From: Klebsiella sp. RHBSTW-00484
GTDB taxonomy: Bacteria > Pseudomonadota > Gammaproteobacteria > Enterobacterales > Enterobacteriaceae
Direction: 5' to 3'
Assembly (NCBI RefSeq): GCF_013705725.1
Contig: NZ_CP055482.1
Location: 124,001-188,000 of the forward strand
Length of the DNA: 64,000 bases
The notes beneath the pieces are model-generated. The model saw only the letters and a list, made by a program, of their open reading frames with translations, made no database searches and had not been told where the DNA came from. Within the stretch, counting starts at the first letter, position 1. The number at the start of each line of letters is the position of its first letter. Of this stretch, positions 8,999 to 18,295 are shown piece by piece. A program made the position numbers and the translations under genes.

Positions 8999-9319
8999 AT
9001 GCCAAGACCCAGAATTCCCCGTAACATCTGTGGCCGCCCTGCGGATACCTGTTTTAAGCCCAATGCGCGACCGATGAGCCAGCTTGAACATGTTCATTTA
9101 AAAGAAGATGAGTTTGAAGCGTTACGGCTGGTCGATTTACTGGGCATGCAACAGCAGGAAGCGGCTGTTGCAATGGGGGTTTCAAGGCAGACACTGGCCA
9201 ATGTCCTGAAAGCAGCCCGTTTTAAGGTTGTGGACTGTCTCACTCAGGGCAAGGCCTTAATAATGCACTCTGAAAGGGAAGGAGTTACACAAGATGATCA
9301 CAGCCATTCCAGTGAATGA
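8999..9319 (+). CDS. DUF134 (UPF0251) family DNA-binding protein
   Basis: This 106-residue protein has the DUF134 signature: an N-terminal RPRIPRNICGRPADTCFKP motif with two Cys, then a sigma-70 region 4-like helix-turn-helix (LRLVDLLGMQQQEAAVAMGVSRQTLANVLKAA). The start at 8999 follows AAGGAG. The next gene begins 26 bases before its stop. DUF134 proteins are often found beside dinitrogenase iron-molybdenum cofactor-type proteins, as here, and are thought to regulate them, perhaps by sensing a metal or Fe-S cluster through the cysteines. Confidence 0.8.
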   Translation: MPRPRIPRNICGRPADTCFKPNARPMSQLEHVHLKEDEFEALRLVDLLGMQQQEAAVAMGVSRQTLANVLKAARFKVVDCLTQGKALIMHSEREGVTQDDHSHSSE

Positions 9320-9755
9320 CGACCGGGTAGCAAATCATTTTACCAAAGCGAGTCACCTTGTCCTGGTGGATGAGCGCGGTGTGGAGCTCAGCCGGACAGA
9401 AAATCCCGCGCTGGGCGCAGATTGTTCAGGTAAACGGAAGCTGGTTGACCTGCTGGTTCAACAGCAAGTCAGCCGCGTTGTGGTCCGTAACATCGGGGAA
9501 CGGATGCTGGGTAAATTACTGGGGCATCAGATCGCGGTGTACCAGACTGACTGTGGTCGTCGTTTGTTCACTGAACTGTGTGATCCGGATACCCGTGTTC
9601 TGACTGAACTGAATAAGCCGGAGCAGGGACGCCAGTCCTTTCATCATGAGGCGAAAGGGAAAAAATGCTGTCACTCTGACGGGAACACAGCAGAAAATGC
9701 GTGCCAGGGTGGGCGTCAGCATCATCACGGAAACGGGCGCTGTTGCCATTCATGA
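9294..9755 (+). CDS. NifX/NifB-like (dinitrogenase iron-molybdenum cofactor fold) protein with Cys/His-rich tail
   Basis: This protein has 153 residues. The first ~110 have the small alpha/beta fold of the NifX/NafY/MTH1175 family (AIPVNDDRVANHFTKASHLVLVDE, then VVRNIGERMLGKLLGHQIAVY). The last ~35 residues are a metal-binding type tail with CC near residue 124, HHHGNGRCCHS at the end and single Cys between. The host plasmid shows no nitrogen-fixation genes, so a role in iron-sulphur or metal handling is more likely. It overlaps the DUF134 gene by 26 bases, so the two are coupled. GGAAGGAG precedes the ATG. Confidence 0.72.
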   Translation: MITAIPVNDDRVANHFTKASHLVLVDERGVELSRTENPALGADCSGKRKLVDLLVQQQVSRVVVRNIGERMLGKLLGHQIAVYQTDCGRRLFTELCDPDTRVLTELNKPEQGRQSFHHEAKGKKCCHSDGNTAENACQGGRQHHHGNGRCCHS

Positions 9756-9818
9756 GTTTATTTCATCACGGGCGGTGATTTTTATCAGACCCGTATTGTG
9801 TATAAACCAGGAGCCGGA

Positions 9819-9905
9819 ATGTGTGGAGGAGGCAGTAATGATGCCGGGGGAGCCCCTCAGCTGACTGAATTCCGGATGCCTCCCGTCAGTACAACCGGAC
9901 GCTGA
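9819..9905 (+). CDS. Possible 28-residue small protein, Gly/Cys N-terminus
   Basis: An ATG at 9819 follows AGGAG (9809-9813) at ideal spacing and opens a 28-codon frame that ends at 9905. The product starts MCGGGSNDAGG. It lies between the NifX-like gene and the thioesterase gene on the same strand, where nothing else is coded. I do not recognise it. The strong ribosome-binding site and position in the operon are the only support. Confidence 0.35.
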   Translation: MCGGGSNDAGGAPQLTEFRMPPVSTTGR

Positions 9906-9915
9906 GCAGAAACAG

Positions 9916-10353
9916 ATGAATTGTTATCTTGATGCCAGAAAGGCCCATACCTGTTGTATGGTCTGTAGTTCCCGCGACAACAACCCTGATACGGTGAACT
10001 TAATGTTTTCAGAGCACCCGGATGGCTCTGTATGTGCGGACTACACGGCCAATCACAGGCATCAGGGGTATACGGGTCTTTTACATGGCGGAATGACGAG
10101 TACCCTGCTGGATGCAGCAATGACTCATTGTTTGTTCATGCAGGGTGTGCAAGCCCTGACGGCTGAACTGACGGTAAGATTCATTTCACCCGTTTGTACC
10201 GGAGACAAACTGATGGTATGTGCCAGACTGCTTGGGCAACGCAGGGGGATTTACCTGCTTGAAGCATGGCTGACAAAAGGACAGCAGACAGTGGCACGTG
10301 CCACGGCGAAATTCATTGTTCCGTCGCAGGATATTGCTCTGGCGCATCGCTAG
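9916..10353 (+). CDS. PaaI-family hotdog thioesterase
   Basis: This 145-residue protein has a hotdog-fold core. The HGG-type active segment YTGLLHGGMTSTLLDAAM lies around residues 52-70 and matches PaaI/YbgC-type acyl-CoA thioesterases. The N-terminus is Cys-rich (CYLDARKAHTCCMVCSSR), which is not typical of the fold and may bind metal. It follows the NifX-like cluster on the same strand and precedes dps. The substrate is unknown. Confidence 0.75.
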   Translation: MNCYLDARKAHTCCMVCSSRDNNPDTVNLMFSEHPDGSVCADYTANHRHQGYTGLLHGGMTSTLLDAAMTHCLFMQGVQALTAELTVRFISPVCTGDKLMVCARLLGQRRGIYLLEAWLTKGQQTVARATAKFIVPSQDIALAHR

Positions 10354-10467
10354 TGTGACAGACGACAGGTGTACCTGGTTATTATAAAAATTTGAGGCGT
10401 GTTTTGCTCAGACCGGAAAGAATAATCGCATATCGTATATTCCACTGAAACCGTGTAAGAGGTAGTT

Positions 10468-10944
10468 ATGAGTAAACAAATCATTGATATTGGTATTGCT
10501 GAATCATCCCGGGTGGAGATTGCAGACGGCCTGTCCCGGCTTCTTGCTGACACCTATACCCTGTATATAAAAACACATTACTATCACTGGAATGTAACTG
10601 GCCCCATGTTTAACAGCTTACATTTAATGTTTGAAAATCAATACAATGAGCTGGCCACTGCCGTTGATGATATCGCTGAACGTATACGCTCGCTCGGATG
10701 CTTCGCGCCCGGCACATATCATGAATTTTCACGTTTAACAGCGGTTAATGAAGATAAGGATATTCCGGCAGCAAAAAACATGATTGAAAATCTTGTCCAG
10801 GGCCAGGAGACCGTGGTTAAAACTGCACGCTCCCTGTTCCCGCTCGTTAATAATGCGAATGATGAAGCCACAGCAGATCTGCTTACACAACGTATCCAGT
10901 TACATGAGAAAACTGCCTGGATGTTGCGTAGCCTGCTTGAATAA
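10468..10944 (+). CDS. Dps-family ferritin-like DNA-binding protein
   Basis: This 158-residue protein has the Dps ferroxidase signature. It shows [22 protein letters not shown] followed by [11 protein letters not shown], supplying the His, Asp and Glu ligands made across the dimer interface. The family oxidises and stores iron with peroxide and protects DNA. The start follows AGAGG. It lies in an accessory cluster with other redox and metal genes. An IS2-like element is inserted about 86 bp behind its stop. Confidence 0.9.
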   Translation: MSKQIIDIGIAESSRVEIADGLSRLLADTYTLYIKTHYYHWNVTGPMFNSLHLMFENQYNELATAVDDIAERIRSLGCFAPGTYHEFSRLTAVNEDKDIPAAKNMIENLVQGQETVVKTARSLFPLVNNANDEATADLLTQRIQLHEKTAWMLRSLLE

Positions 10945-11041
10945 TGTCACCCCGTGGCAGCAGAAAAAACGGTTTGTCAGCCACAGGCTATTACTGACAG
11001 TGCAGAATCATCCGTGTTCCTGTGGCTGTTTGGATTGGCCC

Positions 11042-11947
11042 CTATATTTCCATACACTTTTTATCACTTAACCCATGACTGGTTCGTCGCCGCAGATATT
11101 CCCGTGGCGAACGATACCCCAGTGCACTATGCGGATGCCATTCGTTGTAATGTTCGAAGGCCTCCGCAAGGTTCTTTACCGCTGTTAACCCGTCGGGTTT
11201 CGGCATGATGCTGATGTAATCGCGCTTCATCGTTTTCACGAAGCTCTCTGCCATCCCGTTGCTTTCCGGGCTACGTACCGCCGTATGTTTAGGCTCCAGT
11301 CCTACCATTCTGGCGAACTGACGCGTCTGATAAGAACGGTAGGCTGAACCGTTGTCTGTCAGCCACTCAACTGGGGATGTCGGCAGGCTGTTACCGAAGC
11401 GACGCTCCACGGCACCCAGCATGACGTCCTGCACGGTTTCACTGTCATATCCACCGTTACTGGCCGCCCAGTAAAGTGCCTCGCGATCGCAACAGTCCAG
11501 AGCGAACGTGACCCGCAGTTTTTCACCGTTATCACAGCTGAACTCGAAGCCGTCAGAGCACCACCGCTGGTTACTTTCTCCAACGGCCACTTTCCCTGTA
11601 TGCGCCCGCTTCGATGGCGGTATTTCCGGTTTACGCTCAAGCAGCAGCGCATTCTGACGCATGATGCGGTATACGCGTTTGGCATTGATCACCGCCATGT
11701 CGTCAGTTTCTGATTGTCTGCGCAGCAGTGCCCATACCCGACGATAACCATAGGTGGGCAGATCGCCGATAACGGTATGGATACGGGCCAGCGCGTCAGT
11801 ATCATCAGGCTTGCGCTTGCACCGACGATCCTGCCAGTCCTTCGACCGACGGGCCATGGCATGCAGTTGCGCACGTGAGACCCGGAGGCAACGACTGACA
11901 AGGCTTATTCGCCATCCTCCGGCAACAAGGGCACGTGCGCTATCCAC
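11042..11947 (-). CDS. insD: IS2-like transposase OrfB (InsD-like)
   Basis: This 301-residue DDE integrase-core protein is closely similar to IS2 InsD. Visible blocks include [35 protein letters not shown] and [20 protein letters not shown], which carry the catalytic Asp, Asp and Glu. It overlaps the end of OrfA. In IS3-family elements it is made as an OrfAB fusion by programmed -1 frameshifting. A run of seven A followed by G lies in the overlap (near 11950-11957, minus strand). Confidence 0.92.
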   Translation of the reverse strand: MDSARALVAGGWRISLVSRCLRVSRAQLHAMARRSKDWQDRRCKRKPDDTDALARIHTVIGDLPTYGYRRVWALLRRQSETDDMAVINAKRVYRIMRQNALLLERKPEIPPSKRAHTGKVAVGESNQRWCSDGFEFSCDNGEKLRVTFALDCCDREALYWAASNGGYDSETVQDVMLGAVERRFGNSLPTSPVEWLTDNGSAYRSYQTRQFARMVGLEPKHTAVRSPESNGMAESFVKTMKRDYISIMPKPDGLTAVKNLAEAFEHYNEWHPHSALGYRSPREYLRRRTSHGLSDKKCMEI

Positions 11948-12270
11948 TTTTTTTGTCGGCCATATTCAACGGCTTCTTTTAGCAGCTCGTTTTCCATGGT
12001 TTTCTTGCCCAACAGGCGCTGCAGCTCTTTAATTTGCTTCATCGCAGATGCCAGCTCCGACGCGGGCACAACCTGTTCTCCTGCGGCAACGGCTGTAAGG
12101 CTGCCTTCCTGATACTGCTTACGCCACAGGAACAGCTGACTGGCAGCAACGCCATGCTGACGGGCGACCAGCGACACGGTCATTCCGGGCTCAAAACTCT
12201 GCTGAACAATGGCGATTTTTTCCTGAACACTTCGCCGTCTGCGCTTCTCTGGACCTAAAACATCAATCAT
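11905..12270 (-). CDS. insC: IS2-like OrfA (InsC-like)
   Basis: Starting at the ATG complementary to 12268-12270, behind GGAGTCC, this gives 121 residues. They start [18 protein letters not shown], as in IS2 InsC. It has a helix-turn-helix ([19 protein letters not shown]) and a leucine-zipper segment ([18 protein letters not shown]). It binds the IS ends and regulates transposition, and is the N-terminal half of the frameshifted transposase. Confidence 0.92.
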   Translation of the reverse strand: MIDVLGPEKRRRRSVQEKIAIVQQSFEPGMTVSLVARQHGVAASQLFLWRKQYQEGSLTAVAAGEQVVPASELASAMKQIKELQRLLGKKTMENELLKEAVEYGRQKKWIAHVPLLPEDGE

Positions 12271-12584
12271 TCGGACTCCAACGACTAGTCTAAAAACTAG
12301 TATTAAGACTATCACTAACTTAAGTGATACCAACTGTCTGGAGATTCAGGGGGCCAGTCTACTGTTTTTTCTGACCGTCACAGTATTAAACACCATTGAA
12401 TCAGTGGGTTAATCAGTGAATGCGTGAACGAGAAATACAGTCCGTGACGGGCATCATCGGCTGGTATATCCGGACCACTGTTGTTTTCCCGTTAAGGTAT
12501 CGCAGGTTCCGGTCTGGCATTTCACAGCCTGAACAGGGTTAATGATGCATGGATAAAACGGTTTACGGGGAAAGCAGGATCATA

Positions 12585-12935
12585 TTATTCGTTGTTATGG
12601 CTTCCTTTACCGGTGCCTGCCTGCGGGCAGTAGAGATCATATAAGGTATTTAACAACGTCATGATACGGTTATCCTCAATACGGTAATATACCATTTTAC
12701 CTGCCCGTCGGGTCTCGACCAGCTTCAGGCGGCGCATTACACCCAGCTGCTGGGACAGGGTCGGCTGAGTGATACCGACCGCCGCTTCCAGCCCGGCCAC
12801 ATTCGCTTCCCCCAGGCTTAACTGACACATCAACAGCAACCGGTCGCTGTTGGCCAGTCCCCGTAAGACATCTGCTGCCCTCAGGGCCGCATTCTTCATA
12901 TCTGTCTGACGTTTTGTGTCTTCATTCATGAGCAT
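12585..12935 (-). CDS. ArsR-family regulator, probably persulfide/redox-responsive (BigR/YgaV-like)
   Basis: This 116-residue winged-helix regulator has recognition helix region VGITQPTLSQQLGVMRRLKLV and wing RRAGKMVYYRIED. Two cysteines occur, in LLMCQLSL and in LYDLYCPQ, at positions like the Cys pair of BigR, SqrR and YgaV, which form a polysulfide link. The typical arsenic motif ELCVCDLC is absent. It is divergent from a CoA-disulfide reductase-rhodanese gene, and the 161-bp gap holds a palindrome. I infer that it represses that gene until persulfide or sulfide accumulates. Confidence 0.78.
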   Translation of the reverse strand: MLMNEDTKRQTDMKNAALRAADVLRGLANSDRLLLMCQLSLGEANVAGLEAAVGITQPTLSQQLGVMRRLKLVETRRAGKMVYYRIEDNRIMTLLNTLYDLYCPQAGTGKGSHNNE

Positions 12936-12974
12936 TGCTGATTTCTCATACTATGTGTTTTTATATAATATAAT

Positions 12975-12986
12975 TTAGTATACTAA
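12975..12986. promoter_or_regulatory. Palindromic operator candidate in the divergent ArsR-type / CoA-disulfide reductase promoter
   Basis: TTAGTATACTAA is a perfect 12-bp palindrome in an AT-rich run that includes TATAATATAAT (12965-12974), a probable -10 region. It lies between the two divergent genes. ArsR-family dimers bind such AT-rich dyads. Confidence 0.5.
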
Positions 12987-13096
12987 CGGTATCGTAATTT
13001 TGCCATCGTGTTCGTCAGGTCTGCAGCGTCCTGCCGGCCCGGGGAAACGATTATATCTGGCAGGCATTTTTGCCCCGGGTGAACAGAGAGGATGTA

Positions 13097-14755
13097 ATGA
13101 AAATAGTGATTGTTGGTGGTGTTGCCGGCGGGGCATCCGCTGCAGCCAGAGCTCGTCGGTTATCAGAGAATGTCAGTATTGTTGTGTTTGAACGGGGAAG
13201 CGATGTCTCTTTCGCCAACTGTGGATTACCTTATCATATAGGCGGAAAAATTCCTTTAAGGCAGTCACTGATTCTGAAAACCCCGGAGGATTTTAAATCC
13301 CGCTTTAACATAGACGTCCGTATCTGTCATGAAGTGACGTCAGTGGATCCGGTTAATAAAACGGTGACGGTTAAAAATCTGACCTCAGGGGAGGTCTATA
13401 GCGAAGAATGGGATCGTCTGCTCCTCAGTACCGGCGCCGCTCCGGTTGTCCCTCCTTTGCCCGGGCTACAGGAAGAGGGTGTCTTTACGCTGCGAAATCT
13501 TACTGACATGGATGCTATCCTGGGGTGGATTGAGCAACATCACGTAGCTCACACCACGCTTGTCGGGGGGGGATTTATCGGACTTGAAGTGATGGAGGCT
13601 CTGAGCGAACGGGGGATCAGTGTGACCCTGCTGGAGATGGGGGAACAGGTTATGGCTCCGGTTGATCCTGAAATGGCATCTGCCCTGCATCAGGAAATCC
13701 GGAGTCATGGCGTGGATCTGCGTCTCAGAACGGCGCTCACCGAGGTACTGCGGACAGAGACGGGATTCCGCGTTGCACTGTCTGAGGGTGGGTTTCTGCA
13801 GACCGACATGGTTATTCTCGCCATCGGGGTAAAACCTGAGAACAGCCTTGCCACAGGAGCCGGGCTCGCAGTGGGTAAACGGGGAGGCATAAGCGTCAAT
13901 GCCTGTATGCAGACCAGTATCCCTGACATCTACGCCGTGGGGGATGCCGTTGAAACCCCAGACTTTGTCTTTCAGGAACCCGCTAATTTTCCTCTGGCAG
14001 GGCCCGCCAACCGCCAGGGACGCATTGCTGCTGATAACATGCTAGATCGTCACAGCCTTTACCATGGCAGTCAGGGGACATCCATTTGTAAGGTATTTTC
14101 GCTGAGTATTGGCAGCGTCGGTGCGAATGAAAAGCAGCTGAAAGTTCATGGCACCCGATACGAGAAGGTTTACGTCCATGCCGCTGATCATGCCGGTTAC
14201 TACCCGGGGGCAACGATGATCAGTCTGAAACTGCTGTTCAGCCCCGATACCGGTAAAATTCTCGGGGCTCAGGCATCAGGGAAAAAAGGGGTTGATAAAC
14301 GCATCGATGTCCTGTCTGTCGCACAGCGCGCGGGGCTTACCGTCAACGATCTCGAACATCTTGAGCTGACTTATGCTCCACCTTTTAACAGTGCAAGGGA
14401 CGTCGTTAACCAGGCTGGTATGGTGGCGACAAATGTAATGAAAGGAGATACGGTCATATGTCATGTCAGCGATGTGTTACAACGGGAACCGGGCAGTTAT
14501 TGTTTACTTGATATTCGCTCTCCTGCCGAACTGAAACAATTTGGTGAATATCCTGACGCGCTATCCATCCCTCTTGATTCCCTGCGGGAAAACCTTGGAA
14601 AATTGCCTAAAGATAAAGAAATTTTTATAGGATGTCAGAGTGGCCTGCGCGGGCATGTGGCATACCGTATTCTGCAGGCTCACGGCTTCAGGACATATAA
14701 TCTGAGTGGTGGCTTTATAACCTGGCAGGCGGTAACGGAGTCAATAAGTAAATAA
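13097..14755 (+). CDS. CoA-disulfide/persulfide reductase fused to rhodanese (CoADR-RHD)
   Basis: This protein has 552 residues. The first ~450 form a pyridine nucleotide-disulfide oxidoreductase: FAD motif VIVGGVAGGASAAARARR at the start, the single active Cys in SFANCGLPYHIGG (about residue 43), an NADH-binding GGGFIGLEV segment and a second FAD motif IYAVGDAVE. The last ~90 are a rhodanese domain with active-site CQSGLRG. This fusion type reduces CoA persulfides and polysulfides. I use the ATG at 13097, behind GAGAGGAT. The ArsR-family neighbour and its two-Cys pattern fit a sulfide/persulfide response. Confidence 0.88.
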   Translation: MKIVIVGGVAGGASAAARARRLSENVSIVVFERGSDVSFANCGLPYHIGGKIPLRQSLILKTPEDFKSRFNIDVRICHEVTSVDPVNKTVTVKNLTSGEVYSEEWDRLLLSTGAAPVVPPLPGLQEEGVFTLRNLTDMDAILGWIEQHHVAHTTLVGGGFIGLEVMEALSERGISVTLLEMGEQVMAPVDPEMASALHQEIRSHGVDLRLRTALTEVLRTETGFRVALSEGGFLQTDMVILAIGVKPENSLATGAGLAVGKRGGISVNACMQTSIPDIYAVGDAVETPDFVFQEPANFPLAGPANRQGRIAADNMLDRHSLYHGSQGTSICKVFSLSIGSVGANEKQLKVHGTRYEKVYVHAADHAGYYPGATMISLKLLFSPDTGKILGAQASGKKGVDKRIDVLSVAQRAGLTVNDLEHLELTYAPPFNSARDVVNQAGMVATNVMKGDTVICHVSDVLQREPGSYCLLDIRSPAELKQFGEYPDALSIPLDSLRENLGKLPKDKEIFIGCQSGLRGHVAYRILQAHGFRTYNLSGGFITWQAVTESISK

Positions 14756-14762
14756 GAGATGA

Positions 14763-14782
14763 GGTGCCATACACATGGCACC
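14763..14782. terminator. Hairpin after the CoADR gene
   Basis: GGTGCCAT, loop ACAC, ATGGCACC form a perfect 8-bp stem seven bases after the stop codon. No T-run follows, so it may act as an RNA-stabilising hairpin or a weak terminator. Confidence 0.5.
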
Positions 14783-15000
14783 CTGAATCGCCACAGGTTT
14801 AACAGTGAAGTGGTCTGCTGAATTTGTTCACCTGAACAGAGGTGTGGACTGACCCCGCACCGTTATAAGGACAGTTATGAAAAAAATAACTTTTCAGATC
14901 AGGCATATAATGTCAGATTCATGGTCACTATAGGAATGGCAAGGACTGGATTTTCATTTTGCAGCCATCAGGCTGCTTAGTTCAGAGATAGGTCTGTGTA

Positions 15001-15465
15001 ATGCGTAACTTCGTGACTCGATTGAGAGTATGGTTTCCGCCCCCACTCATCTTATTGCTGTTTTTCGTCACTGATGTGTTGACTGCAATCCCGCGTTTTA
15101 CCTTCGACATCGTGAATATAGTGCTAAGCGTGTTGCTGACCGGTGTTTGTATTACCATGATACTGCACACCGCTTGGCAGATGAGCACGAACGGCACGAC
15201 GCTTAATCCGCTTCATCCGGATAGAACCACCAAGCTGGTAACTGTCGGTTGTTACGCATGGAGTCGAAACCCTATTTACCTTGGAATGAGCGGGCTCCAG
15301 TTATCCGTTGCTCTCTGCTTTGGCAGCCTGGTGGGGATACTTGCTGTACCGTTGTTTATGTTTGTAGTAGCCAGATTACATATCCATGTTGAAGAGGTAC
15401 AGCTTCGAAAACGTTTCGGGTTGGAATGGGAACGCTATACCCAACGGGTTCGTCGCTGGTTATAG
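15001..15465 (+). CDS. Membrane methyltransferase of the isoprenylcysteine carboxyl methyltransferase type
   Basis: This 154-residue protein has about four hydrophobic helices (residues 14-32, 38-58, 95-125). The C-terminal block GCYAWSRNPIYLGMSGLQL followed by EEVQLRKRFGLEWERYTQRVRRWL is the conserved SAM-binding region of ICMT/PEMT-like membrane methyltransferases. Bacterial members are often found with stress or metal genes and have no proven substrate. It is on the same strand as the CoADR gene but separated by 245 bp with no gene. Confidence 0.75.
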   Translation: MRNFVTRLRVWFPPPLILLLFFVTDVLTAIPRFTFDIVNIVLSVLLTGVCITMILHTAWQMSTNGTTLNPLHPDRTTKLVTVGCYAWSRNPIYLGMSGLQLSVALCFGSLVGILAVPLFMFVVARLHIHVEEVQLRKRFGLEWERYTQRVRRWL

Positions 15466-15597
15466 CAACCCCGTGGTGTTGCAGGAGACAAATAACGTCG
15501 AAATCATAAAGAAAAGAATTCATCATCCTTGAGCTTTTATATCGTAATCGTAAACCAGGTGCCGTATGTAGCCATTGAGCCAGTGCTGGTACCTTAG

Positions 15598-16793
<1,196 letters not shown>

Positions 16794-17480
16794 ATAGCTA
16801 AACATGATTTCCCCATCAAACAGTAAGTCGTGTCAATTCCTAGAGTTAACACATTTCTGATCATGACTCACACGTTACGTTCAGTCGGTAGCCATCTGTG
16901 CAAAAAATGCGCTTAGCGTAGGATAATTTCCTTTTTCCAAGCGGACCCCTTATTAGGTGTGTAATTCGCGACGCCGTCATTTTGTTGCCCTTAGCCCAAT
17001 GTGTGCAATCACTGTCTATCAGTCGTAACAGCCCCTCATCCGTGATAACGACCAAAGAGGAGGCCCGAACAACTATCCCATTATACATTTAGTCATGCCT
17101 TTACTAATAACTAGTTACCACAAAAAAACCTCGCGAGGTGACGGTGTCACGCTTATTGGCCTTTTTTAGCTCACTTTATGTACTATGGGATTTAATTACA
17201 GGTAAATCCCATCGTTCAAATAGCACCCCCCATAGTGTAATTGCGGCTAAAACCCTTATTAATCAGTCATGTAACGCAATGGTTGTGCATTCAGGGGATG
17301 CGATCGCCACTTAACGGGTTGCGGGTTGTTGGTCACCCGACATCTGTGTGCTAATCTTTTTCATCATTAGTCACTAGTAAAGGCTTCACTATATATGACG
17401 CTACGAGAATTTTTTTAACGAGAGAGGTGGATAGGCCAGTGAAAATCTCTCAGCCAAAACAGTGGGAAAAGGATCGTGAA
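16794..17480. other. 687-bp region without a recognised gene
   Basis: This is the backbone stretch after the IS. A 75-codon minus-strand frame (16861-17088) resembles nothing I know and has no clear ribosome-binding site. The last ~200 bases are AT-rich and probably hold the promoter of the DUF4942 gene (TATATATGACG near 17389-17399). Confidence 0.5.
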
Positions 17481-18293
17481 ATGAGCATGAATTCGCAGCC
17501 GGAACTGAAGTTGAGTACCCGTACCGAACAACTCGCCAGTAGTCGTGATGCCGCTATGCAAAAATTTCTGGACGGCATGACGCTGATTGCCGAAGCCTCA
17601 GCAATTTGCGGGTTTTCACTGTTTAACAGCAAAATTATGGCCCCTAATGCTTTTGGCCTTCCTGCGTCCCTGGCCGCAAGCATCGAGGAAGGGCGACAGC
17701 AAATAGACCGTAAGACATGGAACAATCTTTTTGAAGAAACGGGTATTGACCGATTCTGGAATCACAACCAGCGGGCAGAGTTCCGTGAGTCTCTCCGGAA
17801 CGCTCCGCCAATTGCGTCGTTAACCGTAATCCGCAGTACATTGCGCCAGGCAGTTGCCATGCGCAGCATTACACTTGCTGAAGGGTTTGTTGATCTGCTA
17901 TGCCAGCTTGATCGCCGGTATAAAACTAATGCCCAGCAATTTGTGATGCCAAAAAAACTGGTACTACGCGGCATTTTTCCCGACTCGAACATGATGAGAT
18001 ATAATGGCTTTTCTCAGGATAATCTCTTCTATTTAAACGACTTTGAGAATATCGTTTGCATCTGCTCCAATGCAGCAACACCGCCTGTCGGCAGTGGAAT
18101 GAACATGTACGATCGGCTTGCTGTCTTACGGAAAACCGATTTTACGGGTGACATTACCGACCCGAAGGGCTGGAAGTGCCGATTGTTCGAAAATGGTAAC
18201 GTCCATATCTCAGTTGAGTGTGAAAGCCTGCATAACGCACTGAATGACCTGATTAGCATTTATTTTGCCAACCAGATCCCGGCCAAAGGATAA
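17481..18293 (+). CDS. DUF4942 domain protein
   Basis: This 270-residue protein matches the DUF4942 pattern: QLASSRDAAMQKFLDGMTLIAEA near the start, then FVDLLCQLDRRYKTNAQQF, MPKKLVLRGI and a C-terminal FENGNVHISVE segment. The ATG at 17481 is chosen because AAAAGGA lies seven bases upstream. An in-frame GTG at 17427 is possible but less well placed. DUF4942 proteins are common on large plasmids and sometimes fused to methyltransferases, and their role is not established. The next gene starts three bases after its stop. Confidence 0.6.
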   Translation: MSMNSQPELKLSTRTEQLASSRDAAMQKFLDGMTLIAEASAICGFSLFNSKIMAPNAFGLPASLAASIEEGRQQIDRKTWNNLFEETGIDRFWNHNQRAEFRESLRNAPPIASLTVIRSTLRQAVAMRSITLAEGFVDLLCQLDRRYKTNAQQFVMPKKLVLRGIFPDSNMMRYNGFSQDNLFYLNDFENIVCICSNAATPPVGSGMNMYDRLAVLRKTDFTGDITDPKGWKCRLFENGNVHISVECESLHNALNDLISIYFANQIPAKG

Positions 18294-18295
18294 GA

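Larger units (their letters stand above)
11031..12361 (-). mobile_element. IS2-like insertion sequence (IS3 family), 1331 bp
   Basis: The ends match the two IS2 termini: TGGATTGGCCCCTATATTTC at 11031 and, read on the minus strand, TAGACTGGCCCCCTGAATCT from 12361. The length is 1331 bp, the same as IS2. It is flanked by a perfect 5-bp target duplication CTGTT at 11026-11030 and 12362-12366, so the insertion is recent or undisturbed. It carries two overlapping frames in the usual order and sits between dps and the ArsR-family gene, so it breaks no gene. Confidence 0.9.

Noticed and set aside
9294..9755. Nitrogen-fixation gene
   Set aside because: Only the small NifX-type fold is shared and no nif structural or cofactor genes are present.
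12585..12935. Arsenic repressor for the ars operon
   Set aside because: The Cys motif for arsenite is missing and the ars operon has its own arsR at 30269-30589. The divergent CoADR gene is the more likely target.
16861..17088. 75-codon minus-strand frame behind the ISKpn26-like element
   Set aside because: No ribosome-binding site, no familiar motif and no operon context. It could be a remnant, but I cannot support it as a gene.
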